Origin: Sphingopyxis sp. PAMC25046
GTDB lineage: Bacteria > Pseudomonadota > Alphaproteobacteria > Sphingomonadales > Sphingomonadaceae
NCBI RefSeq assembly: GCF_004795895.1
Contig: NZ_CP039250.1
Span: 806,001-870,000 of the forward strand
Length of the DNA: 64,000 nucleotides
Direction: 5' to 3'
The notes under the pieces were generated by a model. The model made no database searches. It saw nothing but the letters and a program-made list of their open reading frames with translations, and was not told where the DNA came from. Positions 57,160 through 64,000 of this stretch are shown piece by piece. Both the position numbers and the translations under genes were made by a program. Numbering within the stretch: the first letter of the stretch is position 1; each line of letters begins with the position of its first letter.

Positions 57160-58011
57160 TCACCCCTCGACATTCTCGCGATAACGTCGGCTGCCGCGCA
57201 GCGTCTCGCCGCTTTCCATCTCGACGTCGAAGTCCCCGCTCTTCAGCGTGACCACGCGCCGCACGGCGTCCCGGCGGACCAGGCGGCCGCGATGGATGCG
57301 CGCGAAGCCCGAGCCGGCGAGTTCGCCCTCGATCGCCGTCAGCGTTGCGCGGTGGAGCAGGCGCTGGCCCCGCCACGCGACCTCGACATAATTGCCCGCG
57401 GCCGCGACATGCTCGATCTCGTCGGCCGGGAGATGGTGCGTGACCGACCCGTCGCCGATCGCGAGCGTTCTGCGTTCGGGCGTCTTTGCCGGCGGCGCGG
57501 CGTAGCGCGCGACGAGCCACTGGACGAGGAAGAGGATGAAGACGAGCTCGGCATAGGCCGAGAGATCCTTGCGCAATTCGTAGAGGATCGGCGATCCGTC
57601 GGGCGAGGTGAAATCATAGTCCAACCCCATCGTCCACCACAGCATCGTGCGAAAGGCGACCATCAGCGCGATATGGCCGAGCGAGACCGGGATCGCGAGC
57701 AGCGCGTGGATCGCAACCGTCGCGGGCAGCGGAACGCGCGGCGGGCGGATGCGCCCGACCGCGAACCAGCAGGGGATCATCATCACCACCCAGGCGGCGA
57801 GGCTGCTTCCTTCGAGCATCCAGGCGATCGTCGGCGAGGTGGCGAGGCCGGCGCCCTGCCGGTCGGCGATGTAGGAATAGACGTTGGCGGTGATGCGGAC
57901 GAGCCCGAAGAGGAAGATCGCCGTCAGCAGCAGTGCGGTGAGTGCGCGCGCGCTGAAGCCGCTCGTCCCCGCTGTGCCGCCGCTCGTCCCCATGGCTTGC
58001 TTGTCCGTCAC
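57160..58011 (-). CDS. Membrane-anchored LytTR-family transcriptional regulator
   Basis: 283 residues. Four hydrophobic segments in the N-terminal half (ALTALLLTAIFLFGLVRI, SSLAAWVVMMIPCWF, VAIHALLAIPVSLGHIALMVAF, AELVFILFLVQWLVAR), then a LytTR DNA-binding domain (LPADEIEHVAAAGNYVEVAWRGQRLLHRATLTAIEGELAGSGFARIHRGRLVRRDAV). Membrane-bound LytTR regulators sense envelope signals. It diverges from the acyltransferase gene, a likely target. Confidence 0.85.
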   Translation of the reverse strand: MTDKQAMGTSGGTAGTSGFSARALTALLLTAIFLFGLVRITANVYSYIADRQGAGLATSPTIAWMLEGSSLAAWVVMMIPCWFAVGRIRPPRVPLPATVAIHALLAIPVSLGHIALMVAFRTMLWWTMGLDYDFTSPDGSPILYELRKDLSAYAELVFILFLVQWLVARYAAPPAKTPERRTLAIGDGSVTHHLPADEIEHVAAAGNYVEVAWRGQRLLHRATLTAIEGELAGSGFARIHRGRLVRRDAVRRVVTLKSGDFDVEMESGETLRGSRRYRENVEG

Positions 58012-58102
58012 TCCGGCCCCGCTGTTCGTCCCGCCGGGATCGCCCGCCGTCCGCCCTTTCGATTAGCGGCTGCCGCAGGCCCCGCAAAGGAGATTTGGGC
58101 AG

Positions 58103-59248
58103 ATGACGACGACACGGCATTACGGAATGGACTGGCTGCGCATCGGCGCCTTCGGCTTGCTGATCTTCTATCACATCGGCATGTACTTCGTGCCGTGGGG
58201 CTGGCATGTCAAAATCGCGGCGCCGATGGACTGGGTACAGATCCCGATGATGGCGACGAACAGCTGGCGGTTGCCTTTGCTGTTCCTCGTGTCGGGCTAT
58301 GCGAGCGCGGCGCTGTTTGCGAAGACGGAAGAGGCGGGCGCATTTATGCGGTCGCGGAGCGCGCGGCTGCTGATCCCGCTTGCTTTCGGCATCGTCGTGA
58401 TCATCCCGGTGCAGCCGTGGATCGAGCTGGTGACGCAGCATGGCTATGCGCATGGCTTCGCGCATTTCTGGCTCTACGATTATTTCCGCTTCGGGACGCT
58501 CGAGGGCATCGTCCTGCCGACCTGGCAGCATCTGTGGTTCGTCGTTTACCTGTACGTCTATACCGCGCTGGCCGCGCTGCTGCTCGTCCTGTTTCCTGTC
58601 GCGGCGCGCGCGCGGATCGCCGATGCGGCAGCGCGGTGGCTCGGCGGCTGGGGGATGCTGGTCACGCCATTCGCTGTGTGGCTCGCCATCCTGCTCGCCT
58701 TCCCCGGGCATCGCGACACGCACGCGCTGTTCGATGACGGGCCGGCGCACCTCCATTTCCTTGTCCCCTTCTTCATCGGCTGGTTGCTGCGTGTGCGTCC
58801 GGCGCTGTTCGACGCGGTGGCGCGCTGCTGGCCGGTCGCGGCGGTGCTCGCGGTGGCCGCTTATGTCTGGATCGTCTGGGCGATGTGGGCGGCGCCGGGC
58901 GAGGGGCCGCCGCCGGCGGGAATCGTTACCCCCTTCATGGTCGTGCGGCTGGTACAGGGGTGGGCGGCGATCGTCGCGCTCGTCGGGGTCGCCGACCGCT
59001 GGTGGAACCGCGATCATCCGCGGCGCGCGACGCTCGCCGAAGCGGTCTTCCCCTTTTACATCATCCACCAGACGATCATCGTCGTCGCCGGCTGGTATTT
59101 GCTGCGCGCGGGGGTGGCGGCACTCCCGTCCTTTTGGACCCTGATCGTCGCGACGGTCACCGGATGCTGGCTTTTCTATGCGATCGGGCGCAGCATTGGC
59201 TGGCTGCGGCCGCTGATCGGATTGCGGCGAAAAGCGGGGAGGGTTTGA
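58103..59248 (+). CDS. Acyltransferase 3 family membrane protein
   Basis: 381 residues with about ten hydrophobic helices; MDWLRIGAFGLLIFYHIGMYFVPWG is the family's N-terminal pattern (conserved His after the first helix). Such proteins O-acylate sugars or lipids of the envelope. GGAGATTTGGGCAG precedes the ATG. Likely co-regulated with the divergent LytTR gene. The next gene overlaps its stop. Confidence 0.85.
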   Translation: MTTTRHYGMDWLRIGAFGLLIFYHIGMYFVPWGWHVKIAAPMDWVQIPMMATNSWRLPLLFLVSGYASAALFAKTEEAGAFMRSRSARLLIPLAFGIVVIIPVQPWIELVTQHGYAHGFAHFWLYDYFRFGTLEGIVLPTWQHLWFVVYLYVYTALAALLLVLFPVAARARIADAAARWLGGWGMLVTPFAVWLAILLAFPGHRDTHALFDDGPAHLHFLVPFFIGWLLRVRPALFDAVARCWPVAAVLAVAAYVWIVWAMWAAPGEGPPPAGIVTPFMVVRLVQGWAAIVALVGVADRWWNRDHPRRATLAEAVFPFYIIHQTIIVVAGWYLLRAGVAALPSFWTLIVATVTGCWLFYAIGRSIGWLRPLIGLRRKAGRV

Positions 59249-59445
59249 TGGGTGCGTTGAAAGGCATGATGACGATCGTCGGTGTCGCGATGATCCTCGT
59301 CGGCGGGCTATGGGCGTTGCAGGGGCTCGACATCGTGCGCTGGCCGGCGAGCAGCTTCATGCTGGGTGACACCGTGTGGACGCGCAACGGCGTTGTGACG
59401 ATGGTGGTCGGGGCGGTTCTGGTCTGGTTCGCGCGCAAGAAATAG
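59248..59445 (+). CDS. Small membrane protein coupled to the acyltransferase
   Basis: 65 residues with two hydrophobic segments (MTIVGVAMILVGGLWALQG and GVVTMVVGAVLVWFA). ATG overlaps the acyltransferase stop (TGATG). Likely a small partner; no family recognised. Confidence 0.7.
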   Translation: MGALKGMMTIVGVAMILVGGLWALQGLDIVRWPASSFMLGDTVWTRNGVVTMVVGAVLVWFARKK

Positions 59446-59520
59446 ACGACTACAAATGTAGTTGATCTGTGTTGATGATGTGATACACTTCGATCCGCCG
59501 GGACCGGATTGGAGACAGGA

Positions 59521-60627
59521 ATGATTCGTTCGTCGCTTGTTATGTCGGCATTGTTGCTCGCTGCCGGAATGGCTGCGGCCCCCTTGCTCACGCCGTCTCC
59601 CGCGCTCGCGGCCGACGAGGCCGGCGCCGATGCGATCGCCGAAAAATATGCGGCGCTGCTCGAGCGTGACTATCTCTATCCCGAAACGGGCAAAAAATAT
59701 GCAGACGCGATCCGCGCCGCGATCGCCGCGGGCCGCTACAAGGGGCTTTCCGGCGAGGCGCTGGGCACCGCGATCGATAGCGACGTGAATGCGGTGTCGC
59801 CCGACGGGCATCTGCGGCTGCGCGTTCCCGAAGCGGCGGCGGGCGCCGTGCCCGCGCCGGGCGGCGCGACGCCCGCACCCCGCCCGAAAAAAGCGCCGGT
59901 CGAGCAGGCGGGATGGATCGCGCCGGGGATCGCCTTTGTGCGCTTCAACGTCTTTCCGATGGACGATGCGGTGACGGCCGAGGCGGCGAAATTCATGGCC
60001 GACCACGCCGACGCGAAGGCGATCATCTTCGACATCCGCACCCACAATGGCGGCGGGCTAGACCAGATGGACGTCATCTTCCCCTGGCTGTTCGGCAAGG
60101 AAACGCGGCTGGTGACGATGGCGACGCGCGCGTCGGTCGACGCCGAAGGCGGCTCGCCGATCGCGGGCATCGCCTCGATGCGGATGGCGAAGGGCGATGC
60201 GGGCATGGTCGCGCGCGAACATTGGGCGACGCCGAACGCCGACACGCGGCTGCGCGATGCGAAGATCTATGTGCTGACATCGGGCGCGAGCGCGTCGGCG
60301 GCCGAGCATTTTGCGCTCGCGATGAAGCACACGGGGCGCGGCACGCTGGTCGGCGCGCCGACCGCGGGCGCCAATCATTTCGGGCGCGGCGAGGATCTGG
60401 GCGGCGGCTATGGGGCCTTCATCCCTGTCGGGCGTACCTATGACCCGGTGACGGGCAAGGACTGGGAGGGTGAGGGGGTCTTGCCCGATATCGCGGTCGC
60501 CCCGGCCGATGCGCTCGCGCGCGCGCTGACCGAGCTGGGCGTCGCGCCCGCCGAGGCGAAGCGCCTGTCCGACGCGCGCATGCCGAGCTGGCCGATGGAA
60601 CGGCGGAAGCCGCGCGGCGCGAAATAG
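59521..60627 (+). CDS. S41-family peptidase (C-terminal processing protease-like)
   Basis: 368 residues with a signal peptide (MIRSSLVMSALLLAAGMAAAPLLT). An N-terminal helical domain is followed by the S41 protease core: IIFDIRTHNGGGLDQMDVIFPWLFGKE, KIYVLTSGASASAAEHFALAMKHTGRGTLVGAPTAGANHFGRGEDLGGGYGAFIPVGRTYDPVTGKDWEGEGVLPDI (SxxS and G-rich active-site region). GGAGACAGG precedes ATG 59521. Substrate unknown. Confidence 0.87.
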   Translation: MIRSSLVMSALLLAAGMAAAPLLTPSPALAADEAGADAIAEKYAALLERDYLYPETGKKYADAIRAAIAAGRYKGLSGEALGTAIDSDVNAVSPDGHLRLRVPEAAAGAVPAPGGATPAPRPKKAPVEQAGWIAPGIAFVRFNVFPMDDAVTAEAAKFMADHADAKAIIFDIRTHNGGGLDQMDVIFPWLFGKETRLVTMATRASVDAEGGSPIAGIASMRMAKGDAGMVAREHWATPNADTRLRDAKIYVLTSGASASAAEHFALAMKHTGRGTLVGAPTAGANHFGRGEDLGGGYGAFIPVGRTYDPVTGKDWEGEGVLPDIAVAPADALARALTELGVAPAEAKRLSDARMPSWPMERRKPRGAK

Positions 60628-60636
60628 GCAGCTTCA

Positions 60637-60680
60637 AAATTCCGTTCGCATCTCGACTTCGCTCGATGCGAACGGAATTT
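60637..60680. terminator. Long hairpin between convergent genes (TCTCGACTTCGCTCGA family, copy 2)
   Basis: 15-bp perfect stem AAATTCCGTTCGCAT / ATGCGAACGGAATTT. It lies between the S41 protease and GNAT genes, which converge, so it could stop transcription from both sides. The loop carries the dispersed CTCGACTTCGCTCG word. Confidence 0.7.
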
Positions 60681-60684
60681 CGGG

Positions 60685-61164
60685 TCAGGAACCCGCCAGC
60701 TTGGTCAGCGCCTCGCCATCGACTCGCATCACCGTCCATTCGTCCATCAGCCCGGCGCCGAGGCTCCGGTAGAAACCGATCGACGGCGCATTCCAGTCGA
60801 GCACCGACCATTCGAGCCGCGCGCAATCACGCTCGACGCAAAGCTCGGCGAGGTGCGCGAGCAGCGCCTTGCCGAGCCCCGATCCGCGCGCTTCGGGGCG
60901 GACGAACAGATCCTCGAGATAGATGCCGGGGCGCCCTTCGAACGTCGAAAAATTGTGAAAGAAGAGCGCGAAGCCCTGTGGGCTCCCGTCCAATTCGCCG
61001 ATCACGACCTCGGCATAGGGGCGGGGGCCGAACAGGTTGGCGGCGAGCTTCGCCTCGTCGAAGCGGACTTCGTGCGCCAGCTTTTCATAATCGGCGAGGT
61101 CGCGAATGAACTGCGCGATCAGCGGCAGGTCGGCGGGCGTGGCGGGGCGGATCGATAGGGTCAT
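60685..61164 (-). CDS. GNAT-family N-acetyltransferase
   Basis: 159 residues. IRPATPADLPLIAQFIRDLADYEKL at the N-terminus, IYLEDLFVRPEARGSGLGKALLAHLAELCVERDCARLEWSVLDWNAPSIGFYRSLGA (motif A with RGSGLG, motif B with FYRSLG). Resembles diamine/polyamine N-acetyltransferases of the SAT type. Target unproven. Confidence 0.88.
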   Translation of the reverse strand: MTLSIRPATPADLPLIAQFIRDLADYEKLAHEVRFDEAKLAANLFGPRPYAEVVIGELDGSPQGFALFFHNFSTFEGRPGIYLEDLFVRPEARGSGLGKALLAHLAELCVERDCARLEWSVLDWNAPSIGFYRSLGAGLMDEWTVMRVDGEALTKLAGS

Positions 61165-61229
61165 GATGGCGCTCTGTCGGGTCGGGCGTTCGCTGTCAAA
61201 TTTCGACCGGAAGCGGGCATTCCCATTAC

Positions 61230-61319
61230 CGTCACCCCGGGCTTGACCCGGGGCCTGCCTTGCCTATTCGCCGTCGTCAGGAAGAAAAGGCGGGTCCCGG
61301 GTCAAGCCCGGGATGACGA
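61230..61319. repeat. Palindromic repeat, CCCCGGGCTTGACCCGGGG type (copy 4 of the GGACTTGATCCGG family)
   Basis: CGTCACCCCGGGCTTGACCC and GGGTCAAGCCCGGGATGACG in inverted orientation between the GNAT gene and ispG. Confidence 0.7.
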
Positions 61320-61367
61320 AAGTGAGAGCATGCAATGGCAGCCCCCCACCCCTAATCGGAAGCCCGC

Positions 61368-62519
61368 CTACGCCGCCTTGCCGTGCGTCACGTCCATGCT
61401 CACCGCGCTGCCCGCCTCGATCTGGGCGGCCTTCGCTTCGACGAGCTTGACGATGTGGCCGATCATGTCGGCGTCCTCGACATGGTGGTCGGTGACCCCC
61501 GAGAGGAAGACCATATGCTTGCCGTTGCCGCCGCCGGTGATGCCGATGTCGGTCTCGCGCGCTTCGCCGGGGCCGTTGACGACGCAGCCCAGAACCGAGA
61601 GCGACATCGGGGTCTTGATGTGGCTCAGCGCTTCTTCGAGCGCCTGCACGGTGCGGATGACGTCGAAGCCCTGGCGCGCGCAGCTGGGGCAGGATACGAC
61701 GCGGACGCCGCGGGTGCGGAGACCGAGAGACTTCAGGATTTCATAGCCGACGCGGACCTCTTCTTCGGGTTCGGCCGAGAGGCTGACGCGGATCGTGTCG
61801 CCGATTCCGGCCCAGAGGAGATTGCCGATGCCGAGCGCCGACTTGACCGTTCCGCCGATCAGCCCGCCCGCCTCGGTGATGCCGAGGTGCAGCGGACAGT
61901 CGACCGCGTCGGCGAGCTGCGCATAGGCGGCGACCGCGAGGAAGACGTCGCTCGCCTTCACCGCGACCTTATATTCGTGGAAGTCGTGGTCCTGCAGCAG
62001 CTTGATATGGTCGAGCGCGCTTTCGACGAGTGCCTCGGGGCAGGGCTCGCCATATTTTTCGAGCAGATCCTTTTCCAGCGACCCCGCGTTGACCCCGATG
62101 CGGATCGCGCAGCCGTTCGCCTTCGCCGCGCGCACCACCTCGCCGACGCGCTCGCTGCTGCCGATGTTGCCGGGGTTGATGCGCAGGCAGGCGGCGCCGG
62201 CGTCGGCGGCTTCGAGCGCGCGCTTGTAGTGGAAGTGGATGTCGGCGATGATCGGGATGCGCGACGCGCGGACGATCTTCCCCAGCGCCGCGGTCGAATC
62301 GGTGTCGGGGCACGAGACGCGGATCAGGTCGGCGCCCGCGTCCTCGCAGCGGCGGATCTGGTCGATCGTCGCGACCGGATCGCTCGTCAGCGTGTTCGTC
62401 ATCGTCTGGACGCTGATCGGCGCGCCGCCGCCGACCGGGACGGTGCCGACCATGATCTGGCGGCACGCGCGTCGTGCAATGTCGCGCCATGGGCGCAGGC
62501 CGGGATTGTGATCGCTCAT
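61368..62519 (-). CDS. ispG: (E)-4-hydroxy-3-methylbut-2-enyl-diphosphate synthase
   Basis: Iron-sulfur enzyme of the MEP isoprenoid pathway. Seen: 383 residues; [59 protein letters not shown], and the [4Fe-4S] Cys set [13 protein letters not shown] ... [24 protein letters not shown] 62519 is preferred over the longer frame. A torF-like gene diverges from it. Confidence 0.95.
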   Translation of the reverse strand: MSDHNPGLRPWRDIARRACRQIMVGTVPVGGGAPISVQTMTNTLTSDPVATIDQIRRCEDAGADLIRVSCPDTDSTAALGKIVRASRIPIIADIHFHYKRALEAADAGAACLRINPGNIGSSERVGEVVRAAKANGCAIRIGVNAGSLEKDLLEKYGEPCPEALVESALDHIKLLQDHDFHEYKVAVKASDVFLAVAAYAQLADAVDCPLHLGITEAGGLIGGTVKSALGIGNLLWAGIGDTIRVSLSAEPEEEVRVGYEILKSLGLRTRGVRVVSCPSCARQGFDVIRTVQALEEALSHIKTPMSLSVLGCVVNGPGEARETDIGITGGGNGKHMVFLSGVTDHHVEDADMIGHIVKLVEAKAAQIEAGSAVSMDVTHGKAA

Positions 62520-62710
62520 TGATAGTGCTCGGCAGATGGGGAGATATGCGCCGCTCTTTAGCCGTCCCGCGGCGGCTTGGCAAAGCCAAGCGATGGCGCG
62601 CGGCTTGTAGCGCGACATTCGCGGCTTTATGCTGACCCGATACGGGCCACCCTTTCCGACCGCACCGCGTGGCGCGATCGGCGTTTCGGGCCAGAGATGA
62701 AAGAATATTG

Positions 62711-63463
62711 ATGCGTTTTTTCGACACGGCCGGTGCCGGCCTGTTGCTCGCGGCCGCGGCCATGCCGGTCCCCGCCTTTGCCCAGGATGATCCGATTACC
62801 CGCGGCGGCGGGCCGCTTTCGCTGTCGGGCGAGGTCGCGGTCGTCAGCGACTATCGTTTCCGCGGCATTTCGCTGTCGGACGAGGAAATCGCGCTGCAAC
62901 CGACGCTGACGCTCGGCCACGAAAGCGGCCTTTACGTCGGCGTCTGGGGATCGACGATGCCCGACAATCCGTTGTCGGGGAAGTTCGAGCTCGACCTTTA
63001 CGGCGGCTATGCGACCGAGATCGCGCCGGGCACCTCGGTCGATGTCGGGGTGATCTGGTACGGCTATCCGGGCAACCGGAACTGGGCCGGACCTGCCGAT
63101 TATTTCGAGTTCAGCGGCAAGCTGTCGCACGACATCGGCCCGCTTTCGGCGACCGGAACCATCGCCTATGCGCCTGCGCAGCGCTCGATGGGCGACAGCT
63201 GGTATTATAACCTCGGCGTTTCGTCCGGCATCCCGAACACACCGGTCACGGTCCACGCTGGGGTCGGTTATTCCGACGGCTCGCTCGCGCTGACCGCGCC
63301 GCCGGGCGACTATGTCGACTGGTCGGTCGGTGCATCCTATGTCGTCGGTCCGGCGACGCTGTCGGCGCGCTATGTCGACACCGACATCAAGAAGACCGGC
63401 GTGAAGGCGGTCGATACGCTTTACGAACCAACCTTGGTACTGACGCTCGGCTTATCGTTCTGA
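62711..63463 (+). CDS. TorF-family putative outer-membrane beta-barrel protein (copy 1)
   Basis: 250 residues with a signal peptide ([24 protein letters not shown]). Beta-strand alternation typical of the TorF/Gcw_chp family (TIGR02001): [58 protein letters not shown], and a C-terminal LTLGLSF ending in Phe. Function not known; the family often sits beside nitrogen-related genes. ATG 62711 opens the signal peptide. A close paralogue lies about 235 bp further. Confidence 0.85.
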   Translation: MRFFDTAGAGLLLAAAAMPVPAFAQDDPITRGGGPLSLSGEVAVVSDYRFRGISLSDEEIALQPTLTLGHESGLYVGVWGSTMPDNPLSGKFELDLYGGYATEIAPGTSVDVGVIWYGYPGNRNWAGPADYFEFSGKLSHDIGPLSATGTIAYAPAQRSMGDSWYYNLGVSSGIPNTPVTVHAGVGYSDGSLALTAPPGDYVDWSVGASYVVGPATLSARYVDTDIKKTGVKAVDTLYEPTLVLTLGLSF

Positions 63464-63698
63464 CCGCGCTTCGACGGGCGATTTTGTATAATATAATTTC
63501 ACTCAGCCCATTTATTCATAGCCAACTGTTGCACAAAAGTCGCATCGTCCCGTTTTAACACGGCGCGTGGAACTTTTTCATTTGTGCGTCGCACCAAAGT
63601 GGTGAACATCGACGCACGCACGACGGGACCAGACCCGAAAAGAGGCTGGCAGCCGTGCGGCAGGCAGGGACGATCCATCAACGAACAGGGATCTGTCC
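63464..63698. other. Gap between the two TorF genes
   Basis: About 235 bases without a convincing gene. Contains AT-rich TTGTATAATATAAT (about 63484-63497), which could include a -10 element, and a small inverted repeat CACC-AAAGT-GGTG near 63591-63603. Confidence 0.45.
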
Positions 63699-64000
63699 AT
63701 GAAAACTCTTGTCCGCGCGTGCCTTGGCGCGCTTGTCGCCGCGACGGCGATGTCCACCCCGGCCTTTGCCCAGGAAGAAGAAGCTGCCGCCGGCCCGTTC
63801 ACGCTTTCGGGCGGCATTGCGGTCACGAGCGACTATCGTTTCCGCGGCATTTCGCTGTCGAACGAAAAGGTCGCGGTGCAGCCGACGCTGACCGTCAGCC
63901 ACGAAAGCGGCTTCTATGCCGGCGTCTGGGGTTCGTCGCTTCCCGACAGCCCCGCCTATGGCAAGTTCGAACTCGACGTCTATGGCGGCTTCAACACCGA
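63699..64000 (+). CDS. TorF-family putative outer-membrane protein (copy 2), cut by the window end
   Basis: At least 100 codons: signal peptide MKTLVRACLGALVAATAMS, then [63 protein letters not shown], which closely matches copy 1. Runs off the right edge. Confidence 0.85.
   Translation, partial: MKTLVRACLGALVAATAMSTPAFAQEEEAAAGPFTLSGGIAVTSDYRFRGISLSNEKVAVQPTLTVSHESGFYAGVWGSSLPDSPAYGKFELDVYGGFNT

Overview
The window is high-GC chromosomal DNA from an alphaproteobacterium, most likely a sphingomonad near Sphingopyxis. This is inferred from gene content: an Entner-Doudoroff set (zwf-edd-eda), the DUF1153 CtrA inhibitor SciP, TorF-type outer-membrane proteins in tandem, and intergenic palindromic repeats of the kind seen in sphingomonads. 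Nothing here proves the genus. Most of it is ordinary, densely packed core genome; one AT-richer accessory patch lies at about 40.2-43.3 kb.

Region 1 (1-15 kb) is carbon and glycerolipid metabolism. A partial glpD diverges from zwf-edd-eda. Then comes a six-gene, same-strand acylglycerol block: a HAD/PlsC fusion, PlsB, a wax ester synthase/diacylglycerol acyltransferase, a DUF3336-patatin lipase, a monoacylglycerol lipase-like hydrolase and a membrane-anchored hydrolase. gpsA, which makes glycerol-3-phosphate, follows. The genes cover synthesis and breakdown of triacylglycerol or wax ester from glycerol-3-phosphate. Two of the acyltransferases carry basic Lys/Ala/Pro-rich tails.

Region 2 (15-33 kb) holds tlpA/argH (divergent with overlapping 5' ends), an LptM-like lipoprotein, lysA, a truncated CysG-like protein, a beta-propeller protein, a 48-residue peptide gene followed by two cupin/HEAT-like genes, a decayed nuclease-like gene, lepA, a TPR protein, a regulator, a GNAT protein, sciP with a translationally coupled partner, and mnmA. 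Region 3 (33-40 kb) is a run of small envelope or unknown genes with a DsbA/FrnE-like protein and a secreted nuclease.

Region 4 (40.2-43.3 kb) is the accessory patch: an unknown operon, a tRNA-Leu-bodied tRNA whose anticodon loop reads AGG (a proline anticodon), a PemK/MazF-type toxin 20 nt downstream with no visible protein antitoxin, structured non-coding segments on both sides, and an IS1595 transposase fragment fused to an AlbA_2-type fragment. This is the best candidate for an undescribed system.

Region 5 (43.5-64 kb) contains nrdB and nrdA separated by a repeat-flanked DUF559 endonuclease gene, a 20-residue Trp/Gly microprotein with its own Shine-Dalgarno and terminator, a CHASE2-EAL phosphodiesterase, an acyl-CoA dehydrogenase, tsaC, an SDR/thioredoxin-like pair, an acyl-CoA carboxylase beta subunit, a LytTR regulator divergent from an acyltransferase, an S41 protease, ispG, and two TorF paralogues, the second cut by the window end.
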